Source: Hyphomicrobiales bacterium
GTDB taxonomy: Bacteria; Pseudomonadota; Alphaproteobacteria; Rhizobiales; Rhizobiaceae
Length of the DNA: 64,000 bases
Direction: 5' to 3'
Assembly (NCBI GenBank): GCA_900470965.1
Contig: UCCS01000001.1
Location: 1 to 64,000, forward strand
In this document: positions 17,490 to 25,654 of the stretch, piece after piece
Position numbering within the stretch: the first letter of the stretch is position 1
Layout of the letters: each line of letters begins with the position of its first letter
Position numbers and translations under genes: made by a program
The notes under the pieces: model-generated
Told to the model about the DNA's origin: nothing
The model's input: the letters and a program-made list of their open reading frames with translations, nothing else
Databases searched by the model: none

Positions 17490-17620
17490 CCATCAAACGA
17501 CGCGAGCTTCAAGGGAAGCCACGAGCACCGCCAGATCACTGGTAGGATCGGTCGCGACCTTCCGGATGGAAGCACCAACGCCTTCTCACAGGCGATCCAG
17601 ACGCCAGCGTGTTGGCGTGA
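17490..17620 (+). pseudogene. C-terminal ghost of a second alpha/beta hydrolase
   Basis: Directly after the LLM gene one plus-strand frame reads SFKGSHEHRQITGRIG, RDLPDGSTNAFSQAIQT, closely parallel to the last residues of the hydrolase at 15255 (FKGRYEYRLITGGIGHAFAQAV) and of its family (catalytic-His loop). Only about 40 codons remain and the family His is an Arg. A relic of a duplicated or deleted neighbour gene. Confidence 0.6.
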
Positions 17621-17697
17621 TGAGCCGACGTTGTTTCGACCTTTGGTCACGACAATCATTCGAGATCACAGCGCCGGCATCCGAGCTGGCGCTGTGA

Positions 17698-18168
17698 TCA
17701 TTTGCTGCTGCCGAAAATCAGCTTCTGATAGTCTGCTAGCATCTCCGGATCCTCGACGGAGCCGTGATGATGGAGTTGCCTCCAGGCGCCGTCCATCCGA
17801 ACGAACCAGCGGGTTGTTCGGAAGGCGACATCCAGACTTTCGTTGGCGGTGCGGCACTTACCCCGCTCGCGACCGACGAACAGATGCCACTCTTGTCCGC
17901 CCTGGCTGGTGAAGTCGTGGAACGTGACGTTCACCGTGGCGGCGCCACCGAACAGCTTGACATAGCCCCCCGCGATCTCATTCCAACCGCGACGGATGCC
18001 ACCGATAGGGTTGTCCATGCTCGGGGCCTCTCCGGGGAACCAGACCCCCTCCAGGCCCGCCATATCGGCCGCATTGAATGCCCTGTAGAATTCGATCAGC
18101 GCATCCAGGGGGCCACCATCCCCTGTCTTCTGTTCCGCGCCTGTAATCTCCTCGAAACGTTCCTTCAT
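17698..18168 (-). CDS. NTF2/SnoaL-like protein
   Basis: 156 residues with the cone-shaped NTF2-like pattern: helix LDALIEFYRAFNAADMAGLE, a strand pair after GEAPSMDNPIGG, then long strands (TVNVTFHDFTSQ, AFRTTRWFVRMDGAWRQLHHHG). The WR-x-LHHHGS ending is typical of SnoaL/DUF4440 proteins that act as cyclases, isomerases or binding proteins for small hydrophobic molecules. ATG 18168. Promoter site F lies 144 nt upstream. Confidence 0.82.
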   Translation of the reverse strand: MKERFEEITGAEQKTGDGGPLDALIEFYRAFNAADMAGLEGVWFPGEAPSMDNPIGGIRRGWNEIAGGYVKLFGGAATVNVTFHDFTSQGGQEWHLFVGRERGKCRTANESLDVAFRTTRWFVRMDGAWRQLHHHGSVEDPEMLADYQKLIFGSSK

Positions 18169-18311
18169 GTCGAAACCTCTTTCCGGACTCGTTTGGCGAG
18201 CTACGCCAACCTATTGGCAGTCGGTCGCCTTGCGGAAGAAGAGAAAATGCCCCCTCAAACTCAGTGACCGCGCCGACGAAGGCAGCATGCGCGGCGATGG
18301 TGGCGTAATCC

Positions 18312-18335
18312 ATTGTACGATAGTGTCGGCGCAAA
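18312..18335 (-). promoter_or_regulatory. Shared promoter element, site F (SnoaL-like gene)
   Basis: On the minus strand: core TTTGCGCCGACAC (18335-18323), 5-nt gap TATCG, then TACAAT as a -10 box (18317-18312). 8 of 13 core positions agree with GTATCGGCGATAC; spacing is identical. Confidence 0.5.
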
Positions 18336-18448
18336 CCCATCGCCCTCCATCGCATCTGAGCGACCGCGTCCACAGGAGGCGTTTGAAAGTTCACAGTCAG
18401 CTGCACGTGGCGGGTCTATTCCACCTCATATCAGACACCGATCCAAAG

Positions 18449-18472
18449 GTATCGGGGACACCTTCGTACAAT
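18449..18472 (+). promoter_or_regulatory. Shared promoter element, site C (SDR-RidA-crotonase operon)
   Basis: Core GTATCGGGGACAC (18449-18461), gap CTTCG, TACAAT (18467-18472). The SDR start is 154 nt downstream. Confidence 0.65.
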
Positions 18473-18626
18473 AGTGAGGCGCCGTAATCCGCGAGATGTT
18501 GGCGTGACGGCGGTTGGCGAGGATCGTTCCTATCCGCAACAGCAGAGACGTGGCTTTGAAAGCCTGACGAACCCACCGTGCCTCGACGGGCGAGGGATCC
18601 TGTGTGTCCAAAAATGGAGGTGCATA

Positions 18627-19352
18627 ATGAGCACGCGTAAGACAATCTTGATCACCGGGGCGTCGCAGGGAATCGGGGCCGGGCTGGTCAGATCTTTCAT
18701 CGAAATGGGCTACAATGTCGTCGGCACATCGCGCCGTGTCACGGAAGCGTTGCTGCCCGCCGCCATGGAACGCCTGGAACTGGTCGATGGCGATGTGGGT
18801 GATCCGGCAACCGCGGAACGAGTGGCCCAACGCGCAATCGAGCGCTTCGGATCGATCGACGCGCTGGTGAACAACGCCGGCGTTTTTTTCACCAAGCCAT
18901 TCCTCGAATACACGATCGACGACCTTCGGCAGCTTACCGCGACGAATGTCGAAGGATTCGTTCATTTCACCAAGCACGCGATCCGGCAGATGCTCCGCCA
19001 GGGTTCGGGCGGTAGTATCGTCACGATAACGACCTCGCTGACCGACCACCCGATCGCCGGCGTGACCGCATCGTTCGCCATGATCACCAAGGGCGGCCTC
19101 AATGCCGCTACGAAGAGCCTCGCGATGGAGTTCGCCAAGGACAATATCCGGGTGAACGCCGTTGCTCCCGGCATCGTCGACACGCCGATGCATGAGAAGG
19201 ATCCGAAGGATTTTCTGAGGTCTCTCTCGCCAATGGGCACGATCACTGCTGTCCAGGAGATCGTCAACGGCGTCGTCTATCTGACGGAATCCACAAACAT
19301 CACCGGGGAGGTGCTGCACGTCGACAACGGCGCACATTTGGGGAAATGGTAG
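18627..19352 (+). CDS. Atypical short-chain dehydrogenase lacking the catalytic Tyr
   Basis: 241 residues with the SDR cofactor motif TGASQGIG (10-17) and NNAG. The usual Tyr-x3-Lys is absent: the Lys in MITKGGLNAATKSLA is present but the residue four before it is Ala, with Phe next to it. Such SDRs occur in bacteria and may bind NAD(P) without classical reduction. ATG 18627 has GGAGG 6 nt upstream. It overlaps the RidA gene by 7 nt and starts a run of co-directional genes to 22194 under promoter site C. Confidence 0.86.
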   Translation: MSTRKTILITGASQGIGAGLVRSFIEMGYNVVGTSRRVTEALLPAAMERLELVDGDVGDPATAERVAQRAIERFGSIDALVNNAGVFFTKPFLEYTIDDLRQLTATNVEGFVHFTKHAIRQMLRQGSGGSIVTITTSLTDHPIAGVTASFAMITKGGLNAATKSLAMEFAKDNIRVNAVAPGIVDTPMHEKDPKDFLRSLSPMGTITAVQEIVNGVVYLTESTNITGEVLHVDNGAHLGKW

Positions 19353-19816
19353 TCCCTGGCGCTGACGCACGATTGCGGGATCTTGAGATCGAACTTCCTC
19401 CCCCGCCGACACCTTTCGGCGCCTATGTCGAAGCGGTCCAGGTCGGCTCGCTTCTCTTCCTCAGCGGCATGCTCCCAGTGATCGGACACGAAGCGATCTA
19501 CCACGGGCGCGTCGGCGAGGGTCTTTCGGTCCCTGACGGCTACGACGCCGCCCGCGCTGCTTGTCTCAGCGGGCTCGCCGCGGCGAAAGCGCACCTGGGG
19601 TCGCTGAACAGGATCAGCCGTATCGCCAAGCTCGGCGTCTACATCGCATCTCCTGGCGATTTCCAAGAACATCCGAAAGTGGCCGACGGAGCGTCAGAGC
19701 TTCTGCGGGATGTCTTTGGCGCGTCGTTGGTTCCGCCGCGCATCGTCCTTGGCGTCTCCAGCATTCCGTTGGGAATGCCGGTCGAAATCGAACTCGTCTT
19801 CGAGATCGAATCCTAG
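19346..19816 (+). CDS. RidA/YjgF/YER057c/UK114-family protein
   Basis: 156 residues. Family landmarks are SLLFLSGMLPVIG, LAAAKAHLGSLNRISRIAKL, PPRIVLGVSSIPLGMPVEIE (the conserved Arg of the imine-hydrolysing site is in PPRIV) and the final strand. RidA enzymes hydrolyse reactive enamine/imine intermediates; in catabolic operons relatives act on pathway intermediates. The ATG lies within the last codons of the SDR gene, so translation is coupled. It has an N-terminal extension of about 20 residues compared with core RidA. Confidence 0.86.
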   Translation: MVVPGADARLRDLEIELPPPPTPFGAYVEAVQVGSLLFLSGMLPVIGHEAIYHGRVGEGLSVPDGYDAARAACLSGLAAAKAHLGSLNRISRIAKLGVYIASPGDFQEHPKVADGASELLRDVFGASLVPPRIVLGVSSIPLGMPVEIELVFEIES

Positions 19817-19851
19817 CGACATCGTTCGCAACAACCTGAATGGAGGTATTC

Positions 19852-20835
19852 ATGAAAGTCAGATCACCCATCTCGACGAGCGCAATGATCGCGTCATCGA
19901 AGTTCCTGACGGCTGCGGCAGTGCTCATGCTTCCCGCGCTCGCGCTTTCCGGCCAAACCATGGCGGAGAAGACCGGTCGTCCGGCCGAGACCCAGTCTCC
20001 TGCAAGCGAGAAGCCGCAGATCCGGATCGAGAAGCGCACGCCCGCATATTGGCGTGTCACCTTCGACAACCCGCCCTTCAACATATTCGGGCCCGAGACC
20101 ATTCCGCAGATGGAGAAGGTCGTCGAGCAGATCGAAGCGGACCCGAACCTGAGAGTTGTTGTCTTCGACAGTGCGGTGCCGGGCTTCTTCCTCACCCACT
20201 ACAACTTTACGCCGCCGCTCTCCGAATCCACGAGCCTTCCCTCTGGGAAGACCGGGCTCCACCCCCTGCCGGACATGCTCGTTCGCATCAGCAAGGCGCC
20301 CGTTGTCTCCATCGCCCTCATCCGCGGGCGAGCCACAGGCGTCGGCAGCGAATTGGCGCTCGCCAGCGACATGCGGTTTGCCAGCAAGGAGAATGCAGTC
20401 CTTTCCCAATGGGAGGTCGGAGCCGGTTTCGTCCCGGGTGGTGGTCCGATGGCGCGCCTCCCGCGTCTGATGGGCCGCGGCCGTGCGCTCGAAGTGCTTC
20501 TCGGGTCCGATGACATCAACGGCGAACTCGCCGAGGAATACGGCTACGTCAACCGTTCGTTCGACGACGACAAGCTCGACCCGTTCGTCGATGCACTCGC
20601 CGCAAGGATTTCCGGTTTCGACCGCCAGGCGATCGCCGATACGAAGCGGCTCGTCGATTTCGCCAGCCTCCCGAGTGATCCGGAAATCGGAGCTGGCTGG
20701 GACGCCTTCATCCAGTCCGTCCAGCGCCCGGTGGCGCAAAAGAACATCGGTCGCCTGATGGAAATCGGGCTTCAGACGAACCCCGACATCGAAGCGCGCC
20801 TCGGGCACTATACCCAGACTTTGGCCGACAAGTAG
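19852..20835 (+). CDS. Exported crotonase (enoyl-CoA hydratase/isomerase-like) protein
   Basis: 327 residues. The crotonase core is clear: YWRVTFDNPPFNIFGPETI, LRVVVFDSAVPGFFLTHY, KAPVVSIALIRGRATGVGSE (oxyanion loop), SQWEVGAGFVPGGGPMARLP and AEEYGYVNRSF. Unusually the first 45 residues look like a Sec signal (KFLTAAAVLMLPALALSGQTMA) with a Pro/Glu-rich linker, placing a CoA-ester-type fold outside the cytoplasm. ATG 19852 is preferred over one 12 nt upstream because GGAGG precedes it. Part of the site C operon. The reaction is unknown; it may not use CoA. Confidence 0.84.
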   Translation: MKVRSPISTSAMIASSKFLTAAAVLMLPALALSGQTMAEKTGRPAETQSPASEKPQIRIEKRTPAYWRVTFDNPPFNIFGPETIPQMEKVVEQIEADPNLRVVVFDSAVPGFFLTHYNFTPPLSESTSLPSGKTGLHPLPDMLVRISKAPVVSIALIRGRATGVGSELALASDMRFASKENAVLSQWEVGAGFVPGGGPMARLPRLMGRGRALEVLLGSDDINGELAEEYGYVNRSFDDDKLDPFVDALAARISGFDRQAIADTKRLVDFASLPSDPEIGAGWDAFIQSVQRPVAQKNIGRLMEIGLQTNPDIEARLGHYTQTLADK

Positions 20836-20987
20836 GCCAGAGCCGCGCCCGCGCGCTGGAACGGCAGGTCGCGCGGGCGCACATCTCATCCTGCCAGTCG
20901 TCCAATCAGTGAAGTCGCGGCTCCCAGCCGCGGTGATGAAGGCGCGGTCTTCCGCGCGAACCACCCAACCAGCCATGGAGACGTCAC

Positions 20988-21539
20988 ATGCACAGCATCG
21001 AAAACCAGATCGTCGATTCCAGCTTTTCGGCAATCATCAATGCCCCGATCGAACAGGTCGATATTCCGAAGTGGTGCTTCACCCTGCCTGAGAAGGAATA
21101 TCAGGGATGCTCTCCGGCGCACATTGCCGCGGGCTTCACCACGGCGCCCGACGGCACGCGAATGTCGATCAATGTCGAGACGATCGGCGGAAGCCTGATG
21201 GTCCAGCATTACCTCGAAACACTCGGCGAGAAGGATCATCTAATCCTCGACTCCGATTCCGACGTCTTCACGCCGAATGGCCGCGTGACGATCCATGTCA
21301 CCTGGGAGCTCAGCGTCAGGAAACTCGACGCGGGTCGATGTGAATTCACCAACCGCGTCAGGTCCTATGCGACGGAGGAGATGATGGCCTCCCTCGAGCG
21401 CCAGGGCATTCCCTTCGATATCTTCCGAACCCAGCGGCAACCGATGTCGATCGCACATAACAAGGGAGAGACGCCCCTGTTCGCAGCAAGCATCGAACGG
21501 GCGGCGCTGAAGAACGCCGCCTCCACGAAAGCGGCCTGA
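20988..21539 (+). CDS. SRPBCC-like small-molecule-binding protein
   Basis: 183 residues. The beta-rich pattern (IVDSSFSAIINAPIEQVDIP, GSLMVQHYLETLGEKDHLIL, RVTIHVTWELSVRKL, CEFTNRVRSYAT) followed by a long C-terminal helix (MASLERQGIPFDIFRTQ...) fits the START/SRPBCC hydrophobic-pocket fold, often involved in polyketide or aromatic metabolism. No signal peptide. It lies 152 nt after the crotonase and 19 nt before the isochorismatase-like gene, so probably one operon. The family call is moderate. Confidence 0.7.
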   Translation: MHSIENQIVDSSFSAIINAPIEQVDIPKWCFTLPEKEYQGCSPAHIAAGFTTAPDGTRMSINVETIGGSLMVQHYLETLGEKDHLILDSDSDVFTPNGRVTIHVTWELSVRKLDAGRCEFTNRVRSYATEEMMASLERQGIPFDIFRTQRQPMSIAHNKGETPLFAASIERAALKNAASTKAA

Positions 21540-21558
21540 TCACCCGGAGGAATACCCC

Positions 21559-22194
21559 ATGACCCAAATGTCTTTCGACCGGAACAACACCGGTCTGCTG
21601 GTGGTTGATCCGTATAACGACTTCATTTCCGAAGGCGGCAAGATCTGGCCAAGGATCAAGGAGGTGGCGGAGGCGAACAACTGCGTACCGCATATGCTCC
21701 AGGTGCTGAACGCGGCACGCCAGGCAAAACTTCGCGTCTTCTATGCGATGCATCACCGGTATCGCCCCGGCGACTACGAGAATTGGAAGTTCATCGCTCC
21801 TATCCAGCGCGCGGCATGGCATCGCAAGAGCTTCGAGTTCGGCACCTGGGGCGGAGAATTCCGCGCCGAGTTCGTGCCGCAGGCGGGTGAAGTCGTCGCC
21901 TCCGAACACTGGTGCTCCAGCGGCTTCGCCAACACCGATCTCGATCTCGAACTGAAGCGGCATGGAATCCAGAGGCTCATCGTGATCGGGCTCGTTGCCC
22001 ATACGTGCATCGAGGCGACCGTGCGCTACGCCGCCGAACTCGGCTACGACGTGACCGTCGTCAAGGACGCAGTCGCCGATTACTCGCAGGAAATGATGCA
22101 TGCGGCTCTGGAGATCAACATGCCAAGCTACGCGAGCGCCATTGTCGATACCAGTGAGATCCTTTCGGTACTGTCCGTAGCTCAGGCTGCCTGA
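21559..22194 (+). CDS. Isochorismatase-like cysteine hydrolase
   Basis: 211 residues. Catalytic Asp17 in LLVVDPYNDFI and Cys150 in LVAHTCIEATVRYAAELGYD are in place. The Lys usually found before the SGFANTDLD element is not visible (ASEHWCSSGFANTDLD), a variant seen in one branch of the family. Members hydrolyse isochorismate, nicotinamide or other amides and vinyl ethers. GGAGG precedes ATG 21559. Last gene of the run from 18627, followed by a hairpin terminator. Confidence 0.86.
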   Translation: MTQMSFDRNNTGLLVVDPYNDFISEGGKIWPRIKEVAEANNCVPHMLQVLNAARQAKLRVFYAMHHRYRPGDYENWKFIAPIQRAAWHRKSFEFGTWGGEFRAEFVPQAGEVVASEHWCSSGFANTDLDLELKRHGIQRLIVIGLVAHTCIEATVRYAAELGYDVTVVKDAVADYSQEMMHAALEINMPSYASAIVDTSEILSVLSVAQAA

Positions 22195-22214
22195 TCATGA
22201 AGGAACTACAAAGA

Positions 22215-22244
22215 CCCCGCCGGCCTTAATGGCCCGCCGGGGTT
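22215..22244 (+). terminator. Hairpin terminator of the SDR-to-isochorismatase operon
   Basis: ACCCCG..GGCC, loop TTAAT, GGCC..CGGGGT: a GC-rich stem with a small internal loop, followed by TTAATGTTGT. It is 20 nt after the stop codon. Confidence 0.6.
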
Positions 22245-22346
22245 AATGTTGTCCTTACACGATATGAAGCGATGGAGGGTTGCAGAGCCGGATCTCGTCC
22301 TCCGCGCCCCGATCCTTTTGGAAGGGATTTTCGCGATCGATCCGAG

Positions 22347-22370
22347 GTCGGACCGACACCATCGGACAAT
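22347..22370 (+). promoter_or_regulatory. Shared promoter element, site E (VOC gene)
   Basis: Core GTCGGACCGACAC (22347-22359), gap CATCG, GACAAT (22365-22370), 77 nt before the VOC start. Same spacing as sites A-D; the core is a diverged palindrome. Confidence 0.5.
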
Positions 22371-22447
22371 GGACGCGACTGATACGTGGGAGCATCGTCA
22401 CGCCCTCTGCGGACGGTCCGCAGGGATCACATAGAGGGAAAAGGCAA

Positions 22448-23116
22448 ATGACCATTCAGCAGCGCAACGCGCAGTCTGCCACCGCCGTGAACGACATTGA
22501 CATGAAGCTTGAGGTAGTCGTGATCCCGGTCTCCGACGTCGATCGCGCAAAGGCCTTCTACACCGGCCTTGGGTGGAGACTAGACGCCGACGTCTCTGGC
22601 GCAGACGGCTTCAGGGTCGTCCAGGTAACGCCTCCCGGATCGCCTTGCTCGGTCATCTTCGGTCGCAACGTTACTGCGGCCGTCCCGGGATCAGCACAAG
22701 GCCTGCACCTCATCGTCTCGGACATCGAGATCGCCCATGCGGCACTCGCCGCTCGCGGCGCTGAAATGAGCGATGTCTTCCATGATGAAGGCGGGGTGTT
22801 CCACCATAAGGGCACAGACAGGCGGCTCCACGGCCCCCACCCGTCTCGTGCGACCTATGGCTCCTTCGCCTCCTTCAAGGATCCGGACGGTAACGGATGG
22901 CTCTTACAAGAAGTGACCGCAAGACTACCGGGCCGGATCGATGCCAAGGGTGCCACGTTCAGTTCGGCCCCCGATCTTGCTAACGCGCTTCGTCGTGCCG
23001 CGAACGCCCATGGCGAGCATGAGAAGCGCATGGGTGGGATACACGACGAGGCATGGCCGGACTGGTATGCCGAATATGTGGTGAGCGAGCAATCGGGCAG
23101 CACTCCCCCGACCTGA
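22448..23116 (+). CDS. VOC-superfamily (glyoxalase/dioxygenase-like) protein
   Basis: 222 residues. One VOC module spans about 18-160: MKLEVVVIPVSDVDRAKAFY, FRVVQVTPPGSPCSVIFG, HLIVSDIEIAHAALAARG, and FASFKDPDGNGWLLQEV with a metal-type Glu. A 65-residue C-terminal tail ending in HDEAWPDWYAEYVVSEQ is extra to the core fold. ATG 22448 follows GAGGGAAAAGG; in-frame upstream codons cross promoter site E and are rejected. It probably acts on a small hydroxy- or keto-compound. Confidence 0.83.
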   Translation: MTIQQRNAQSATAVNDIDMKLEVVVIPVSDVDRAKAFYTGLGWRLDADVSGADGFRVVQVTPPGSPCSVIFGRNVTAAVPGSAQGLHLIVSDIEIAHAALAARGAEMSDVFHDEGGVFHHKGTDRRLHGPHPSRATYGSFASFKDPDGNGWLLQEVTARLPGRIDAKGATFSSAPDLANALRRAANAHGEHEKRMGGIHDEAWPDWYAEYVVSEQSGSTPPT

Positions 23117-23255
23117 TCGTCCGTGATCGAGCAGATTGACGCCAGGTTGAGCCACCCCTGTGGCGCCGAGCTCTTCGTTCGGCGCGACGTATCCCCCGTA
23201 GACGGATTTCTGCGAACCTTAACCGCGTCAAGCGAGCAGCGAGCCACACACGAAA

Positions 23256-23279
23256 GTATCGGCGATACCATGGTACAAT
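23256..23279 (+). promoter_or_regulatory. Shared promoter element, site D (epoxide hydrolase gene)
   Basis: The best copy: perfect palindrome GTATCGGCGATAC (23256-23268), gap CATGG, TACAAT (23274-23279), 67 nt before the epoxide hydrolase start. Confidence 0.72.
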
Positions 23280-23345
23280 AGCTCAGACGCCCGTTCAGTG
23301 TGAGTTTCCTCCCCATCAACCCCACCAAACACGTAGGAGGATGCC

Positions 23346-24644
23346 ATGTCCCATATACAGCCAGAAGTCACACGTCGAACGCTTCTTACCGCCGCCGCAG
23401 CCGCAGGCGCGCTTGGAATACTCCCAGGCACGCCCGCCGCTTCGGCCACGAGCGCCGATATCAGGCCGTTCAAGTTTTCGGCCACCGACGAGCAACTGAA
23501 GGATCTGCACCGGCGCGTTGCCGCCACCCGTTGGCCGGACCGTGAGACGGTCTTCGACGATACGCAGGGTGTGCGGCTCGATACGATCCAGAAGGTCGCC
23601 AAATACTGGCGGGCGCATGACTGGCGCAAGGTCGAGGCGCGCCTGAATTCCTTCCCGCAGTTCATGACCGAGATCGACGGTCTCGACATTCACTTCATCC
23701 ATGTGAAGTCCAAGCACGAGAATGCGCTGCCGATCATCATCACCCATGGTTGGCCGGGTTCGATCATCGAGCAGATGAAAATCATCAGGCCGCTGACCGA
23801 CCCCACCGCCTATGGCGGCACCGAGGCCGATGCCTTTGATGTCGTCATTCCCTCGCTGCCGGGCTACGGCTTCTCGGGCAAGCCGAAGGAAAAGGGCTGG
23901 AACCCGCCGCGCATCGCCAAGGCCTGGGCGGTGCTGATGCAGCGCCTCGGTTATACCAAATACGTCGCCCAGGGCGGCGACTGGGGCAATGCTGTGACCG
24001 AACTCATGGCGGTGCAGGAGCCTGCCGGCCTCATCGGCATCCATACAAACATGGCCGCCACCGTGCCGGCCGACATTGCCAAGCTGCTGTCAGCAGGGGC
24101 GCCGGCGCCGGCAGATCTAACGGCCGATGAAAAACGCGCCTATGAGCAGCTCGACGATTTCTACAAGAACGGTCTCGGCTATGCGATCGAGATGAACAAC
24201 CGGCCGCAGACACTTTACGGCATCGTGGATTCACCTGTTGGTCTCGCCTCCTGGATGCTCGACCACGACATCCGGAGCTACCGGATGATCGCCCGCTCCT
24301 TCAACGGAGAAAAGGAGGGTCTGACGCCTGACGATGTTCTCGACAATGTCACGCTTTACTGGCTGACCAATACGGCGATCTCGTCTGCGCGGCTCTATTG
24401 GGACAATGCGCATTTCCCGTCCGGCGGCTTCTTCGATCCGCGCGGCATCAAGATACCCGTCGCCGTCAGCGCGTTCCCGGATGAGATCTACCAGGCGCCG
24501 CAGAGCTGGGCGGAAAAGGCCTATCCGAAGCTCGTTCACTACAACAGGCCGGTGAAGGGCGGGCATTTCGCCGCCTGGGAGCAGCCGGAGCTGTTTACCG
24601 AAGAGCTGCGCGCTTCCTTCAAGTCGCTGCGCGAGCAAATCTGA
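23346..24644 (+). CDS. Tat-exported epoxide hydrolase (EHN domain)
   Basis: 432 residues with a twin-arginine leader (TRRTLLTAAAAAGALGIL). The epoxide-hydrolase N-terminal domain follows at about 40-145 (IRPFKFSATDEQLKDLHRRV, RLNSFPQFMTEIDGLDIHFI), then the alpha/beta hydrolase: THGWPGSIIE, LPGYGFSGKPKEKGWN, nucleophile Asp212 in AQGGDWGNAV, and the His in VKGGHFAAWEQPE. This is the juvenile-hormone/microsomal-type epoxide hydrolase layout. Export suggests it meets its epoxide in the periplasm. Controlled by site D. Confidence 0.9.
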   Translation: MSHIQPEVTRRTLLTAAAAAGALGILPGTPAASATSADIRPFKFSATDEQLKDLHRRVAATRWPDRETVFDDTQGVRLDTIQKVAKYWRAHDWRKVEARLNSFPQFMTEIDGLDIHFIHVKSKHENALPIIITHGWPGSIIEQMKIIRPLTDPTAYGGTEADAFDVVIPSLPGYGFSGKPKEKGWNPPRIAKAWAVLMQRLGYTKYVAQGGDWGNAVTELMAVQEPAGLIGIHTNMAATVPADIAKLLSAGAPAPADLTADEKRAYEQLDDFYKNGLGYAIEMNNRPQTLYGIVDSPVGLASWMLDHDIRSYRMIARSFNGEKEGLTPDDVLDNVTLYWLTNTAISSARLYWDNAHFPSGGFFDPRGIKIPVAVSAFPDEIYQAPQSWAEKAYPKLVHYNRPVKGGHFAAWEQPELFTEELRASFKSLREQI

Positions 24645-24778
24645 GAACGATCCGAACTACACCTTGCCACACTATTAAGAGTGTCCAAACCGGGTTGCCG
24701 CTTTCTTGGCGGCTGCCCGCTCTCTCGAGCGAACTCGAAAGAGGTGATGGCCGCGGTGCGACTTAAGGGCGACAGGCC

Positions 24779-25486
24779 TCACGCGCGACGATCTGCGCTT
24801 GACCTTACGTGCCCGGACAACTCCGCGCGGATATCCTCCAGCCGACGCAATTGCTTTCCTTCCGCTCCGAAATTGTCAGGAGAGAGCCAATTCTCGAATG
24901 CAGCGTTGAGCGTAGGCCACTCACTATCGATCATCGAATACCAGGCAGTGTCGCGGTTGCGGTGCTTCGATATCAAATGTTGGCGGAATACGCCTTCGAA
25001 ACTGAAGCCATAGCGCGCCGCCGTCGTTTTGCTCGGCTCGTTTCTGTCGTCACACTTCCACTCGTAACGGCGATATCCAAGGACTTCAAACACATGCTTT
25101 GCCAGGAGATAGTGCACTTCGGTGGAAAGCGGGGAGCGCTTCATTTCAGCGCCATGGGCAACACCCCCTATTTCGACCACGCCGTTTGCCGGGTCGGCGC
25201 GCATGAAACTCGCCATCCCCACGATTCTACCTGTGATGTTGCTGCGGAAGATATGTGTTAGCCAGCCGCTCGTTTTGACCTCCTTCAGCCATCTGCCGAA
25301 ATCGTCGATTCCGTCAAAATCGTCCTGGACGAAATATAAGAGCAGAGGGTTTATCCCCATTCCTCCCAGTCCATCCCACAATCCCTGGAGATGCAGGTCG
25401 TGAACATACGGTTCGACGGTGCCATGGCGACCCTTCAGCGTCACATAGTCTGGCGGGGCAACTTTGTAATCGTAAAGATTCCGCAT
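24779..25486 (-). CDS. GNAT N-acetyltransferase, RimJ/RimL-like
   Basis: 235 residues from ATG 25486 (ATG 25495 is an in-frame alternative). The GNAT core spans about 20-190: TSGWLTHIFRSNITGRIVGM, GVVEIGGVAHGAEMKRSPLS (motif A region), EVHYLLAKHVFEVLGYRRYE, and RYGFSFEGVFRQHLISKHRN, the strand-helix pattern of the RimJ/RimL group (protein N-terminal or small-molecule acetylation). It is cytoplasmic and stands alone. Target unknown. Confidence 0.85.
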   Translation of the reverse strand: MRNLYDYKVAPPDYVTLKGRHGTVEPYVHDLHLQGLWDGLGGMGINPLLLYFVQDDFDGIDDFGRWLKEVKTSGWLTHIFRSNITGRIVGMASFMRADPANGVVEIGGVAHGAEMKRSPLSTEVHYLLAKHVFEVLGYRRYEWKCDDRNEPSKTTAARYGFSFEGVFRQHLISKHRNRDTAWYSMIDSEWPTLNAAFENWLSPDNFGAEGKQLRRLEDIRAELSGHVRSSADRRA

Positions 25487-25654
25487 CGAGATCACTCCGG
25501 GAAGGTTGTTTTGGTTGGCCGACTTGCGCGGTAACCTGACCGCTCATCGTTGCCGAGATCATTATGAGCAGCACGCGTGCTGGAAACTCGCCGCCATCTT
25601 GTGAGAATTGTCGTCGCGTGAACAGAAGGCTTAGCGTCAAATACGGACTGGACA

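Noticed and set aside
18426-19412. 328-codon minus-strand frame
   Set aside because: Shadow of the SDR gene on the other strand.
19894-21033. 379-codon minus-strand frame
   Set aside because: Shadow of the exported crotonase gene; open only because of GC bias.
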